A DNA stretch of 64,000 bases, taken from positions 2,884,501 through 2,948,500 of the forward strand of contig NZ_JARUBO010000005.1 in NCBI RefSeq assembly GCF_029626235.1, given 5' to 3'. The notes under the pieces are model-generated. The model was not told the origin of the DNA. It saw nothing but the letters and a program-made list of their open reading frames with translations, and did not search any database. Source of the DNA: Micromonospora sp. WMMD1120 (lineage in GTDB: Bacteria > Actinomycetota > Actinomycetes > Mycobacteriales > Micromonosporaceae). A program made the translations under genes and the position numbers. Every line of letters begins with the position of its first letter. The first letter of the stretch is position 1. This document shows, piece after piece, positions 24,839-34,234 of the stretch.

Positions 24839-27800
24839 GTGAGCAAACGGCCGAAGACGGCGGGCTCCCTCCTGTCGCGGCTGCGCCGGCCGGCCAGCCG
24901 GCTACAGGACATGCCGATCTGGTCCAAGCTCGGTCTCATCATGATCGTGCCGACCATCGCCACGGTCGTGGTGGGCACCAGTGGTCTGGTCGACCACGTG
25001 GAGACGCTCAACAATGCCAACCGGGCCGGCGATCTGGCCAACCTGTCGAGCTACTCGGGTGATCTGGTCGACACCCTGCAGGACGAGCGGACCGCCGCCG
25101 TTCTGCTGCTCGGTGCGGACGGGACGCAGCCGACGGCGCAGTACCAGGAGGCCTACAACCGGGTGAACTCCCGGGTGGACCAGGCGACGAGCCCCTACCG
25201 GCAGCAGCGCGCCGAGATCGAGGACCTGCCGGGCAGCCTGGAAGGGCTGCTCGACGGCATCGACCAGAACCTGCGGGACCTGTCCGGCATCCGCAGCCAG
25301 GTGTTCAACGGCAAGCTCGCGCTCACCGAGACCGTGCAGGCGTACGACGGCCTGATCAGCGACCTGCTGGCCATCCGTGACTCGTCCACGCAGCTCGCCG
25401 GTGACAACCAGCTGAGCGACCGGATGCGCGCCGCCGCGGCGGTGGCCCGGGAGAAGGAGTTCCTCTCCCTGCGCCGCGTCGTGGTGCACCGCGCGCTGGG
25501 CGTCAAGGGCGGCAAGAAGCTGACCCCGGCGCTGCGCCGGGACTACGTCGCCAGCGACACCGGCCAGCAGCAGGCTCTGCAGAGCTTCAAGGCCGTCGCC
25601 ACCCCTGACGACGCGAAGTTCCACGACCAGACGGTCGCGGGCGGCGACCGCCGGCAGGCACAGAACTACACCGGCTGGATCGACGGCAACACCACCGGCG
25701 AGATGCGCGACGCGCCGTTCGGCCCGGACCAGTGGGAAGCCGCCATGACGGCGAACGCCAAGCTGATCCGCACCGTCGAGCGGAAACTCGACAGCGAGGT
25801 GGTCACCCAGGCCGACGGGCTCCGGTCGGACGTGCAACGTCAGGTCTTCCTGGAGACCGGCCTGCTGCTGAGCATGCTGCTGCTGGCCATCCTCTTCGCG
25901 TACCTGGTGGCCCGCTCGATGGCCCGCTCGCTGCGTGAGCTGCGGCAGGGCGCGCTCTCCGTCGCCCAGTACGGCCTGCCCCAGGCGGTGGCCCGACTGC
26001 GTGACCCGCAGGTCGTCGGTCAGCTCTCGCCGGTGCAACTGGCCAACCAGATCGCCGAGCCGCTGCCGGTGCGCAGCAAGGACGAGTTCGGCCAGGTGAC
26101 CGAGGCGTTCAACGCCGTCCACCTGGAAGCCGTCCGCACGGCCGCCGAGCAGGCGGCGCTGCGCGCCTCCGTCGCGACCATGTTCGTCAACCTGGCCCGC
26201 CGTTCGCAGATCCTCGTCGACCGTCTCATCGGGCACCTCGACCGGCTGGAGCGCGGCGAGGAGGACCCGGACCGGCTGGCCGAGCTGTTCCAGCTCGACC
26301 ACCTGGCCACCCGGATGCGCCGCAACGACGAGAACCTGCTGGTGCTCGCCGGTGCCGACTCCACCCGTGTGCAGCGCGAGCCGGCCGCCCTCATCGACGT
26401 GCTGCGCGCCGCGCAGTCCGAGGTCGAGCACTACACCCGGATCGAGTTCGGCGTCATCGACCGCGACATCGAGGTCGCCGCGCACGCGGTCAACGATCTC
26501 GTGCACCTCGTCGCCGAGCTGTTCGACAACGCCACCGCGTTCTCGCCGCCGGACTCGCAGGTCATGGTCGAGGCCCGTCGGGTCGGTGACCGCGCCTCGC
26601 TGTACGTCGAGGACCGTGGCATCGGCATCAGCGCCGAGCAACTGCACGACCTCAACGAGCGTCTCGCGACGCCGCCGCAGGTGGATGTCGCCGTCTCCCG
26701 GATGATGGGTCTGGTCGTGGTCGCCCGGCTGGCGTCCCGGCACGGCGTCCGGGTCGAGCTTCGTCCGGGCAACGACCGTGGCACCGTCGCGGACGTGACC
26801 CTGCCCACCTCGGTGCTGGTGCCCCGGGCGCTCTCCGGTCGGGTGCAGCAGCCGCCGCCGGCGCTGCCCGCGGCCGGTGCGCCGCAGCCGGGTGGCCCGC
26901 AGCAGGGTGGGCCCGCGCCGGTCTTCGGTGCGCTGCCGGCCCTCGGCAACGGTCCTCGCCCGAGTGAGTCCGGCAACCAGGTCACCCTCGGCGGTCGGCC
27001 GTTCGAGCCCGCCGCGCGCAACGGCGCCGGCACCCCGGCCAACGCCGGTGGGTACCGGTCGATGCCGGCGTGGTCCGACCTGACCGGCGCGGCCGGGGCG
27101 AACGGCGTCAACGGTGGCGACGGGTTCACCCCGCGGCCGGCCAACGGTCAGCCGATCGACCCGCTGCCGCAGCGTCGGGCCGGGGACGACTCGCCGACCC
27201 CCGGCCAGCAGCCGCCCATTCCCCGGCAACTGCCGAGCAGCCCCGAGACGCACCCGTACTCGGCGCCGCCGGTCTCCGCGCAGCCGTACTCCGGCGCGCC
27301 GGTCTCGGCCGCGCCCACCTCCAGCCAGCCGTACTCCGCGCAGCCCTACTCCGGTGCGCCGTACGGCGGGGCGCCGGTCTCCGCCGCCCCGGCCTCCGGG
27401 CAGCCGTACGCCGGCCCGCCGGTGTCCGCGTCTCCGGTGTCGGCGTCGCCGACGTCCGCGCAGCCGTACTCGGCGCCGCCCGTCTCGGGCCAGTCGTTCA
27501 GCGGTTTCGCGCCCCGGTCCGCGCCGCCCGCGCAGCCGCCCAGCGCTCCCGCGCCGCCGGCCTGGCCCCCGGTTCCGGGGGGCGACCGGGAGGCGGCCAC
27601 CCCGCCGGTGCCGGAGCGGCTCGCCGCCGCTCTGGACATGACGACCGAGCTGCCGCGCGTGCCGCGGCCCGGCGAGCAGTTGCCAGCGGCGCAGCCGGCG
27701 GCACCGTCCGCCACTCCGCGGCCGGCGCCCGCTCCGGCCGCGCCGAGCCGGCCGGCGCCGCAGCAGCCGCAGGCGCAGAACCAGCAGCGGTACGCGGACG

Positions 27801-28438
27801 AGACGATGGAACTGCCCATCTTCCGCGAGCTCGAGTCGGCCTGGTTCCGTACCCGCCGCCCGGGCCCGGAGGAGACCGGCGCCAAGCCGGCGACGAACGG
27901 CGACAACGCGACCCAGCAGTTCGCCACCGTCGAGGCCGCTGGTCGGGCAGTCCACAAGACAACACCCGCAACGACAGGTAACGCACCGATGGCAGACACT
28001 CCGACGGCCGGAGGAGCGCCGCGGGACAACGGCTCCACAACGGACGAGGGCGCGCGCCCCAGCCTCGCTGAGAGCCTGCCGAACCGCCGGCCCCAACCGC
28101 AGAACAACGGTTGGCACACCGCTGCCGACGACGGCTGGCGTGCCGCCTCGGCGGCGGCCAGCGCGGTGCCGGTGGCCGAGACGACCACCACCGGTCTGCC
28201 GAAGCGCAAGCCGATGGCGCAGCTGGTGCCTGGTGCGGTGGAGAAGCCGACCACCTCGGTCCAGCGGCGCTCCCCGGAGGCGGTCCGTGGCCTGCTCTCC
28301 GCTTACCACCGGGGCGTGCAGCGAGGGCGTAGCACCTCGGAAAACCCGACCAACCCGGAGGCGACTCCGGGTGGGCAATCCTCGCAGTCTGGCTCAGGCC
28401 CGGTGGCCGGGAGCGGGCAGAAGGAGCAAGAAGGATGA
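24839..28438 (+). CDS. Conservon sensor histidine kinase with nitrate/nitrite-sensor-type domain (CvnA-like)
   Basis: This 1199-residue inner-membrane protein is the sensor of the conservon. Transmembrane helix 1 (about residues 31-50) and helix 2 (about 338-358) flank a roughly 285-residue extracytoplasmic NIT-like helical domain. A HAMP-like linker follows. The phosphoacceptor-type helix [10 protein letters not shown] has His488, and the GHKL ATPase has the N-box [11 protein letters not shown] (Asn564) and VEDRGIGIS. From about residue 660 the tail is disordered and Pro/Gln/Ser-rich, with about nine imperfect [13 protein letters not shown] repeats (807-890). It closes with a conserved module ([13 protein letters not shown], then [14 protein letters not shown] and YHRGVQRGR) that recurs in the convergent gene at 30162. 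GTG 24839 follows GAGGA. Its stop overlaps the roadblock gene by 4 bp. The ligand is unknown. Confidence 0.9.
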   Translation: MSKRPKTAGSLLSRLRRPASRLQDMPIWSKLGLIMIVPTIATVVVGTSGLVDHVETLNNANRAGDLANLSSYSGDLVDTLQDERTAAVLLLGADGTQPTAQYQEAYNRVNSRVDQATSPYRQQRAEIEDLPGSLEGLLDGIDQNLRDLSGIRSQVFNGKLALTETVQAYDGLISDLLAIRDSSTQLAGDNQLSDRMRAAAAVAREKEFLSLRRVVVHRALGVKGGKKLTPALRRDYVASDTGQQQALQSFKAVATPDDAKFHDQTVAGGDRRQAQNYTGWIDGNTTGEMRDAPFGPDQWEAAMTANAKLIRTVERKLDSEVVTQADGLRSDVQRQVFLETGLLLSMLLLAILFAYLVARSMARSLRELRQGALSVAQYGLPQAVARLRDPQVVGQLSPVQLANQIAEPLPVRSKDEFGQVTEAFNAVHLEAVRTAAEQAALRASVATMFVNLARRSQILVDRLIGHLDRLERGEEDPDRLAELFQLDHLATRMRRNDENLLVLAGADSTRVQREPAALIDVLRAAQSEVEHYTRIEFGVIDRDIEVAAHAVNDLVHLVAELFDNATAFSPPDSQVMVEARRVGDRASLYVEDRGIGISAEQLHDLNERLATPPQVDVAVSRMMGLVVVARLASRHGVRVELRPGNDRGTVADVTLPTSVLVPRALSGRVQQPPPALPAAGAPQPGGPQQGGPAPVFGALPALGNGPRPSESGNQVTLGGRPFEPAARNGAGTPANAGGYRSMPAWSDLTGAAGANGVNGGDGFTPRPANGQPIDPLPQRRAGDDSPTPGQQPPIPRQLPSSPETHPYSAPPVSAQPYSGAPVSAAPTSSQPYSAQPYSGAPYGGAPVSAAPASGQPYAGPPVSASPVSASPTSAQPYSAPPVSGQSFSGFAPRSAPPAQPPSAPAPPAWPPVPGGDREAATPPVPERLAAALDMTTELPRVPRPGEQLPAAQPAAPSATPRPAPAPAAPSRPAPQQPQAQNQQRYADETMELPIFRELESAWFRTRRPGPEETGAKPATNGDNATQQFATVEAAGRAVHKTTPATTGNAPMADTPTAGGAPRDNGSTTDEGARPSLAESLPNRRPQPQNNGWHTAADDGWRAASAAASAVPVAETTTTGLPKRKPMAQLVPGAVEKPTTSVQRRSPEAVRGLLSAYHRGVQRGRSTSENPTNPEATPGGQSSQSGSGPVAGSGQKEQEG

Positions 28439-28839
28439 CAACTACGCAGGATCTTGGTTGGCTTCTGGCCAACTTCGCCGACCGGGTGCCCGGCGTCGCG
28501 CATGCGGTCGCTGTCTCGGCGGACGGTCTACTCCTCGCGTCGTCACGGGATCTGCCGCGCGACCGGGCAGACCAGCTCGCCGCCATCGCGTCGGGCCTGG
28601 TCAGCCTGACCCAGGGGGCAGCACGCTGCTTCGAGGGAGGCGCGGTGTTGCAGACTGTCGTGGAGATGGACAATGGGTTCCTGTTCCTGATGTCCATCTC
28701 GGACGGCTCGTCCTTCGCCGTGCTGGCCGCCCGCAGCTCCGACGTAGGCCAGGTGGGCTACGAGATGGCGCTGTTGGTCGACCGGGTGGGTGACGCGCTC
28801 ACCCCGCAGCCGCGCGCGGCTGCGGGCATGCTTGGTTGA
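28435..28839 (+). CDS. Roadblock/LC7-domain protein (CvnB-like)
   Basis: The 134-residue protein is a single Roadblock/LC7 domain ([32 protein letters not shown] and following). In conservons and in bacterial MglB systems such proteins act as GTPase regulators. It is expected to bind the GTPase CvnD at the membrane and link it to the kinase. It begins inside the kinase stop codon (ATGA) and is followed by a 98-nt gap before the DUF742 gene. Confidence 0.93.
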   Translation: MTTTQDLGWLLANFADRVPGVAHAVAVSADGLLLASSRDLPRDRADQLAAIASGLVSLTQGAARCFEGGAVLQTVVEMDNGFLFLMSISDGSSFAVLAARSSDVGQVGYEMALLVDRVGDALTPQPRAAAGMLG

Positions 28840-28937
28840 TACTCCGCCGATCGTGAGGTCGGCACGACTGCAACGACGACAACGACGGGTTCCACCGGTG
28901 GGAGCCGGTAACGGGTGCGAAGGAGGTGAGCGGCGAC

Positions 28938-29315
28938 ATGGCCGATCGTGACGAACCAACCGGAGCGTTGGTCCGTCCATACGCCGTGACCCGTGGTCGC
29001 ACCCGTCCCCGACTCGACATCGCGCTGGAGGCGCTCGTCGAGACGACGGTGCGCGGCCGGGCCGCTGCCAATGGCAACGGCGGTCAAGGCCGCGAACACC
29101 AGTACATCGCCGCGCTGTGTGACGGACGCGTGCAATCGCTCGCAGAGATCGCGGCGCGGATGCAGCTCCCGCTCGGTGTGGCCCGGGTGCTCATCGCCGA
29201 TATGGCGACGGACGGCCTGGTCGCGGTCCACGAGCCGACCATCCTGGACGACTCCGACGACGCGGTGGGCACTGAACTGCTGGAGAGGGTGCTGAGTGGA
29301 CTTCGCAGGCTCTGA
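28938..29315 (+). CDS. DUF742-family protein (CvnC-like)
   Basis: The 125-residue protein has the DUF742 layout: an N-terminal LVRPYAVTRGRTRP segment and a winged-helix-like core (EIAARMQLPLGVARVLIADMATDGLV). It is the third conservon component. ATG 28938 follows AGGAGG (28920-28925); an in-frame GTG at 28926 abuts that site and is less likely. The 3' end overlaps the GTPase gene by 20 bp. Confidence 0.92.
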   Translation: MADRDEPTGALVRPYAVTRGRTRPRLDIALEALVETTVRGRAAANGNGGQGREHQYIAALCDGRVQSLAEIAARMQLPLGVARVLIADMATDGLVAVHEPTILDDSDDAVGTELLERVLSGLRRL

Positions 29316-29910
29316 CATGTCGCACCGCCCGCCGAACCCGAGCGGCCGCGTGACGTCGGCGAAGATCGTTATCGCTGGTGGATTCGGCGTCGGTAAGACG
29401 ACGCTGGTCGGCTCGGTCTCGGAGATCACGCCGCTGACCACCGAGGCCATCATGACCTCCGCTGGCGTGGGCGTCGACGACACCCGGCAGGTGCCGGGCA
29501 AGACGACGACCACGGTGGCGATGGACTTCGGCCGGATCTCGATCGACCGTGATCTGATCCTGTACCTGTTCGGTACGCCGGGTCAGACCCGATTCTGGTT
29601 CATGTGGGACGAACTGGTTCGGGGTGCGATCGGCGCGGTCGTGCTGGTGGACACCCGCCGGCTGGCCGACTGCTTCGCGGCGATCGACTTCTTCGAGCAC
29701 CGACGCCTGCCGTACCTGGTGGCGATCAACTGCTTCGACGGGATGCAGTACCACGACCCGCAGGACGTCCGGGACGCCTTGGCGATCTCGAGCGACGTGC
29801 CGGTGGTGGCCTGCGACGCCCGTAACCGGGAGTCGACGAAGCACGTGCTGATCTCGTTGGTCGAGTACGTGCTGACCATGCGCCGCACGCGCGCCGTCGC
29901 CCCGGCCTGA
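29296..29910 (+). CDS. Conservon small GTPase (CvnD-like)
   Basis: The 204-residue P-loop GTPase belongs to the conservon/MglA-like group. G1 is GGFGVGKTT (residues 28-36), G3 is LFGTPGQTRF, and the G4 position reads NCFD rather than NKxD, as is usual in this family. It would cycle between GTP and GDP forms under the roadblock protein and relay the kinase signal. The GTG start at 29296 lies within the DUF742 gene; an internal ATG 21 nt later is an alternative. Two hairpins follow the gene. Confidence 0.94.
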   Translation: MDFAGSDMSHRPPNPSGRVTSAKIVIAGGFGVGKTTLVGSVSEITPLTTEAIMTSAGVGVDDTRQVPGKTTTTVAMDFGRISIDRDLILYLFGTPGQTRFWFMWDELVRGAIGAVVLVDTRRLADCFAAIDFFEHRRLPYLVAINCFDGMQYHDPQDVRDALAISSDVPVVACDARNRESTKHVLISLVEYVLTMRRTRAVAPA

Positions 29911-29924
29911 CGGGTCGCCGTACG

Positions 29925-29953
29925 CCCGGTGGTGGCCCTGGGCCGCCACCGGG
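29925..29953 (+). terminator. Hairpin after the conservon GTPase gene
   Basis: Arms 29925-29938 and 29940-29953 can pair across CCCGGTGGTGGCCC with one mismatch, starting 15 nt past the stop codon. The loop must be larger than the single unpaired base, so the top of the stem opens. It is a plausible operon terminator. Confidence 0.5.
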
Positions 29954-29987
29954 TGCCGCAACCTGCGCAGCGCGACCCGGCCGCCCT

Positions 29988-30069
29988 ACGCCGCCCTCGT
30001 GATCCCGCAACCGTCGGGGCCCTCCGCACCCCGGGCCCCGGGCCGGCGGGCGTCTGACGAGGGCGGCGT
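29988..30069. repeat. Long-spaced perfect 13-bp inverted repeat
   Basis: ACGCCGCCCTCGT (29988-30000) and ACGAGGGCGGCGT (30057-30069) are exact complements 56 bp apart, between the two terminator-like hairpins of this intergenic region. It may be a remnant of an interspersed palindrome or a further termination structure. Confidence 0.5.
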
Positions 30070-30111
30070 CGCCGCGTCCACTGTCTACCGTGCATCTTGG
30101 GCGGGTACACG

Positions 30112-30148
30112 GAAGCGCCCCCCGGTCTTGCCGACCGAGGGGCGCTTC
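30112..30148. terminator. Bidirectional terminator between the conservon and its convergent gene
   Basis: Sixteen-nt arms (30112-30127 and 30133-30148) pair with one mismatch around TTGCC and end in GCGCTTCTG on the plus strand. It sits 14 nt before the stop of the minus-strand gene, so it can end transcription from both sides. Confidence 0.7.
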
Positions 30149-30161
30149 TGATTGGCGTGGG

Positions 30162-32558
30162 TCAGGACTGGTAACCGGCCGAGCGGTACTCGTACTCCCG
30201 ATCGTCGTCACGGTCCCCGTGGTCACGGCTGAAGTCCCAGCCTCCGGCCGCCTCCCGGCCCGGCCGACCACCCACCGCGAAGCCGCCGATCTCCTGGCCC
30301 CGACGCCAGCCACGGAAGTATCCGGTGGTGTTCTCCGCGAGGCTCGCCGCATCACGCACTATCCGCAAGGGACGCTCCTCGCGCAGCGGCGAGCCGGGGA
30401 CCAGGTTGGCCTGTGGCACGCGCTTGGGCAGCCCGGCGTTGGTCTCCGCGCCCACCGCCGGGCGGGCCGCCTGTTCCGCGGCCTGCCAGCCGGTGTCGGC
30501 AGTGGTCGACCAGTCCAGATCGGACTCCTCGCCGTGCCCGACGAACCACGCGGACTTCGCCTGCGCGAAAATCAACAGGTCACCGTCGCCCTCGTCGGCG
30601 ACCGGCGGCGGCCGGTGCTCGACCGGAGGCGATGGCCGGCGCTCCAGCGGCGGCGCGGGGGGTCGGTGCTCCGCGGCGCGCTCGGCGCGGGCGGCGGACC
30701 GGCCGCCCCGGGCGGCCTGCTCCCGATCGACGAGGCGCAGCGGCGGGGTCTCCAGCTGCGGTTCCGCGGGCGGAGTGAGCCCGTCGCGCAGTGCGCGGTC
30801 GGCCAGTGGTGGCGGCTCCACCAGACGCAGCATGGGTGGTTCCTGGGGCAGGTCGTCGGCCAACCAGGGCGGGGTGACCCGACCGTCGGCCCGGCCCGGG
30901 TCGGTCGGGGCGTCCACGCCACGGCTGCCGCCGTAGGGGTAGGCCACCGGGTTGTTCGGCGAGCTGTCCGCCGGGTCCTCCGGGTTGTTGACGAGCGGCC
31001 AGTTGGCCCGGGACCCGGGTGGTGCGGACTCCTGGTCCGGCCGGGGGGCCGGCACCGGGATGCTGAGGTCGGTGGCGCTGAAACCACCGGTCGGCGGGTC
31101 CGCCGGGGGGCGTTGCTGGTGGCTCGGCCGGGGCTCGCCGTTGGTCTTGGGGCGGGGCGGGATGACGGTACGCTGCCGCTCCGCCCGCGCGCTGTTGATG
31201 GCGGCGGTGGTCAGTGTCGGCCGGAACGGCTCACCGGCCTCGGCCGGGGGCACCAGGCCCCGCTGGGCGGGCGTGATAGGGGTGATCCCGGGCGGCGGAG
31301 GGGGAGGCGAGGAGACCGGCCGGTTGGTCGGTCCGTCGACCCGGCTGGGCGTCGGGTCGACGCGCCCGGGCAGCGAGGAGGCCGGCGGACCGGCCATCGC
31401 CGCCGGGGTCACCGGTGCGGGCGCCACCGGCGGCGGCGTGACCGGAGCGGGTGCGACCGGTGGCGGCCCGAGCGGCCGGGGCGACGCCGGCGGCGCGCTG
31501 CCGGGGGCCGGCTCGGGACGGCTGCGCCGTCCGACGGCGGGCGCCGGGTCGGCCGGGGCCGGGGTGGGCCGGACCGGCCGCAGGCCGGCGCTGGTGCCGG
31601 CCAGCCCGGTCAGCTCGCCGACGGTCTCGCCACGGCGGGCGGCGGCACGGCGGCCGGGTGCCGGGGTGGGCGCGCTGACCCGTGAGCTGAGCGCGCTGAC
31701 CAGTGCCTCCAGCCCGGCGTCACAGGCGCGCACGGAGGCGACCGCCTGGCGGACCGTCTCGGCCACCGCCGACGTGAGCGCCCGGTTGACCGTGGCGCGT
31801 CGGGGCGTCTCGGAGATGGCGACCCGCAGGGCGGTGACCGCCTCGTTGATCTCCTCGGCGTCGGCGACCCCGTCGGCGGCGAGGTGCGCGGCGATCGCGT
31901 CGGCGGCGACCGACACCTCGCGGCCCCTGGCGACGGTGCCGCCGAGCATGCCCGGCTCGGGCAGGGCGTCCAGCACCGCGAGCGAGACCGGCTCGGCCGG
32001 GTCCGGGTAGGCGCGCAGCGCCGCCGGGTACAGCTCACGCAGGACCTCGCGCAGCGCCACGGCGGCGGAGTGCCGACCGCTGGCCAGCGCGGCGTGCGCG
32101 GCCAGGACCTGCTTGTAGCCGGCCAGGTCCCGAGGAGCCGGCAGGGTGACAGCGGACAGGGCCCCCGCCTGCAGCGCGCGGGCCAGGCCGACCGCCCGCC
32201 GTTCGGCCGGAGGTGACTGCATCTCTTCCAGGGAGTCGTCGTCGGCGAACCGCTCGGCGAAGTCGTCCACCGAGTCGTCGTCGGCGATCGCCAGGGGCCG
32301 CCCGGCCGCGCTCAACAGCGAGGTGACCGTGTGGTCGTCGCTGTCGGCGGCGATGGCCGCACCGCTCGGCCCGCCCGACCGCTCCACGAGAAGCGCGACG
32401 AGCTGGGCGTAGCCAGCGGCGTCGTCGCTGATCTCGCGGACATGCAGCAGACGGCCTGCGTCGTCGACCACAGCGGACGTCAGCGTCGAGCCGGCGGAGG
32501 CCGGTCGGTCAGCCGGATCCGCCGAGGCCAGACCGCAGTAAACGCGCACGAGCGCCAC
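30162..32558 (-). CDS. Conservon-linked protein: degenerate IS110-transposase-like N-terminus with conservon kinase C-terminal module
   Basis: The 798-residue product is not a standard family. Residues 1 to about 230 look like the DEDD/RuvC-like N-terminal domain of IS110 transposases: a VYCGLAS strand, an AGYAQLVALLVER helix, then AVGLARALQAGALSAVTLP and LAGYKQVLAAHAALASGRHSAAVALREVL. The catalytic acids are not preserved (CGLAS where active enzymes have an Asp). The middle is about 400 residues of Pro/Ala/Arg-rich disorder. The C-terminal 140 residues carry LLIFAQAKSAWF, TTADTGWQAA, GLPKRVPQANLVPG and YFRGWRRGQ, matching in order the tail of the kinase at 24839. GTG 32558 follows GGAGGAGG. 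It lies 63 nt downstream of the gene at 32622. It is possibly a conservon partner derived from a domesticated transposase domain; this is inference. Confidence 0.75.
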   Translation of the reverse strand: MALVRVYCGLASADPADRPASAGSTLTSAVVDDAGRLLHVREISDDAAGYAQLVALLVERSGGPSGAAIAADSDDHTVTSLLSAAGRPLAIADDDSVDDFAERFADDDSLEEMQSPPAERRAVGLARALQAGALSAVTLPAPRDLAGYKQVLAAHAALASGRHSAAVALREVLRELYPAALRAYPDPAEPVSLAVLDALPEPGMLGGTVARGREVSVAADAIAAHLAADGVADAEEINEAVTALRVAISETPRRATVNRALTSAVAETVRQAVASVRACDAGLEALVSALSSRVSAPTPAPGRRAAARRGETVGELTGLAGTSAGLRPVRPTPAPADPAPAVGRRSRPEPAPGSAPPASPRPLGPPPVAPAPVTPPPVAPAPVTPAAMAGPPASSLPGRVDPTPSRVDGPTNRPVSSPPPPPPGITPITPAQRGLVPPAEAGEPFRPTLTTAAINSARAERQRTVIPPRPKTNGEPRPSHQQRPPADPPTGGFSATDLSIPVPAPRPDQESAPPGSRANWPLVNNPEDPADSSPNNPVAYPYGGSRGVDAPTDPGRADGRVTPPWLADDLPQEPPMLRLVEPPPLADRALRDGLTPPAEPQLETPPLRLVDREQAARGGRSAARAERAAEHRPPAPPLERRPSPPVEHRPPPVADEGDGDLLIFAQAKSAWFVGHGEESDLDWSTTADTGWQAAEQAARPAVGAETNAGLPKRVPQANLVPGSPLREERPLRIVRDAASLAENTTGYFRGWRRGQEIGGFAVGGRPGREAAGGWDFSRDHGDRDDDREYEYRSAGYQS

Positions 32559-32621
32559 GGCGTCGTCCTCCTCCCGGGACAGGTCTTTCCTCTGCCAGCA
32601 ACTGATGCTCCCCGGTACGGG

Positions 32622-33539
32622 TCAGTCGCGCCAGTCCACCACCGCAGAGATCTTGCCGACAATGGTGCGCCAACCCAAACTCGCGGTCTGCGCGCCGATC
32701 TTCTTCAGCCGCCGCCGACCCATGAAGGCGCCGATTCCACCGTTGGCGGTGGCGCGCAGCGCCTCGTCCAGGTCGTCGAGACTGGAGCCGGCCGAGAGCA
32801 TGTCGAGTACCGCAGGCAGCCGCAATGCGTACGAGAGGTCACGCGCGACCTCGCCGGCCTCGATCAACAGGGTCGAATCCCAGGTGTCGTGGCCACCGCG
32901 TAGGTTCTCCACGACGAGGTCGAGTTCGTAGGTGTCCTCGTCGAGCGGGGCGATGTCGGCCGGCTCCACCCGTTCGGACAATTCATTCCAGCTGTCCAGT
33001 TGGGACAGATCGTTGGGCGCACCGGACCGGATAAAGGTGACAAGCGATTCGGGGGTCTTGAACAGCAGCAGCTTGCCCCGGTGGCTGAGGAAGACCGGCA
33101 CCTCCTCGTCGTCCGCCTCGTCCGCCTCGGTCTCGTCCGCCTCGTCGGTGCCGGCGGCGTCGTCCCCGCGTCGACGCGTCGACGCGTCGTCCTCCGCGGC
33201 GAACTCCTCGGCCAGCTCCTCGTCGAGGATGACGACGGTCTCGTCGTCCTCGTCCTCCTCGATGGCCTGTCGGCGGGCGAGGAACGGGTCGTCCTGGTCG
33301 CGCTCGGTCACGTCGGTGGGGGTCAGCGAGCTGGCCGGCCGGTACGCCCGCAGTGTGAAGCCGGTGCCGGCGGGCAGCGCGATCTCCACCGGGTCGATGC
33401 GCAGCTCTTCCCAGAGCGAACGGTCGACCGGCGCCGACCGGTGCTCGGCCTCCTCGGCCTCATCTGGCTCGGCCGCGCCGGTGGTGTCGTCGAGCTCAGG
33501 CTCGTCGGCGTCGGGCCGTTGGGGCGACTGGCGGGCCAC
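32622..33539 (-). CDS. Acidic protein of unknown function
   Basis: The 305-residue soluble protein is not one I can name. An N-terminal acidic tail leads to RSLWEELRIDPVEIALPAGTG, then a run of Asp/Glu with ETVVILDEELAEEF. The conserved-looking core is SHRGKLLLFKTPESLVTFIRSG and the C-terminal half to MGRRRLKKIGAQTASLGW. GTG 33539 has GGAGG at 5 nt; a longer frame to 33674 has no signal. It probably forms an operon with the gene at 30162. DNA coding for the acidic run holds short tandem GTCGACGC repeats near 33172-33192, which reflect the Asp/Ala codons. Confidence 0.8.
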   Translation of the reverse strand: MARQSPQRPDADEPELDDTTGAAEPDEAEEAEHRSAPVDRSLWEELRIDPVEIALPAGTGFTLRAYRPASSLTPTDVTERDQDDPFLARRQAIEEDEDDETVVILDEELAEEFAAEDDASTRRRGDDAAGTDEADETEADEADDEEVPVFLSHRGKLLLFKTPESLVTFIRSGAPNDLSQLDSWNELSERVEPADIAPLDEDTYELDLVVENLRGGHDTWDSTLLIEAGEVARDLSYALRLPAVLDMLSAGSSLDDLDEALRATANGGIGAFMGRRRLKKIGAQTASLGWRTIVGKISAVVDWRD

Positions 33540-33712
33540 GCTGACCTCCGTGTGCTTCGGGTTGCCCACCCGCCGGGTCTCCGACCGGCGAGTGACTCTG
33601 GGCACATACCCTAGTCGGCAGCCCTGGGTAACCGATGCCCGCACCCCGTCGGCCGGTCGAGGTACGGGTTCCACCTGCTGGTCGGCACGGTGGCGAACCG
33701 GCGGCTCGACAA

Positions 33713-33725
33713 GTAGCGTAGCTAC
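33713..33725. promoter_or_regulatory. Candidate PadR operator GTAGC-GTA-GCTAC
   Basis: A perfect inverted repeat (GTAGC, 3 bp, GCTAC) ends 2 bp before the padR ATG, where bound protein would block initiation. The same half-sites with the same 3-bp spacing occur upstream of cydA at 40760-40772. Confidence 0.65.
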
Positions 33726-33727
33726 AC

Positions 33728-34069
33728 ATGAAGGCCCAGGCGTTGCACGGTCACCTCGACGCCCTGCTGCTCGCCGTCCTCGAACAGGGCGCGCTGCACG
33801 GCTACGCCATCATCGAGGCGCTGCGTGCCCGCAGTGGCGGCAGCCTCGATCTGCCCACCGGCACCATCTATCCGGCGCTGCGCCGGCTGGAGCGCGCCGG
33901 GCACGTGGCGAGCACCTGGAGCACCGTCAACGGCCGGGAACGGCGGACCTACCAGCTGACCGACTCGGGTCGGCGGGCGCTGGCCGGGGAACGCGCCGGC
34001 TGGCACGAGTTCCAGGCCACCGTAGGCCGGTTCCTCGATCCCGGCAGCCCGCCCGTCACCCCGGCCTGA
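33728..34069 (+). CDS. PadR-family transcriptional regulator
   Basis: The 113-residue winged-helix protein has the PadR core (HGYAIIEALRARSGG, GTIYPALRRLERAGHV, RRTYQLTDSGRRAL). PadR proteins are usually dimeric repressors that bind spaced palindromes. ATG 33728 is directly preceded by a GTAGC/GCTAC palindrome, so autorepression is likely. The identical operator type in the cydA promoter makes cydABDC a strong candidate target. It converges with the membrane protein gene at 34220, a type often paired with PadR genes. Confidence 0.92.
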   Translation: MKAQALHGHLDALLLAVLEQGALHGYAIIEALRARSGGSLDLPTGTIYPALRRLERAGHVASTWSTVNGRERRTYQLTDSGRRALAGERAGWHEFQATVGRFLDPGSPPVTPA

Positions 34070-34071
34070 CC

Positions 34072-34096
34072 GAGTCGACCGGGGCTTGGTCGACTC
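34072..34096 (+). terminator. padR terminator hairpin
   Basis: A perfect 9-bp stem (GAGTCGACC / GGTCGACTC) with a 7-nt loop begins 2 nt after the padR stop codon. Confidence 0.65.
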
Positions 34097-34159
34097 ACGT
34101 TTCAGGAAGTCGCGCCTTCCGAAGCGCGGGACACCCCGATATGCAGAAACACGAGTGGA

Positions 34160-34234
34160 TCAGCGCGCGGCGGGTCAGCGCGGCGGAACAGCGCACGGCA
34201 GGTCAGGGCGTGCCGCGGGTCAGCGCGCGGCGGG
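34160..34234. repeat. Short direct repeats TCAGCGCG(CG)GCGG
   Basis: TCAGCGCGCGGCGGG occurs exactly at 34160-34174 and 34220-34234, with a shorter copy at 34175-34186. The last copy contains the stop codon of the minus-strand membrane protein gene, so the repeats may have arisen by slippage at its 3' end. Confidence 0.6.

Noticed and set aside
27250..27500. Repeats resembling a tandem DNA repeat locus
   Set aside because: They are coding repeats (QPYSAPPVS type) of the conservon kinase tail with the frame kept throughout.
24902..28378. A 1158-residue minus-strand open frame
   Set aside because: It mirrors the conservon kinase gene and is rich in Arg, Gly and Leu with no domain. Long antisense frames are expected in GC-rich coding DNA. 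The same applies to frames at 15753-19010 and 4717-7539.
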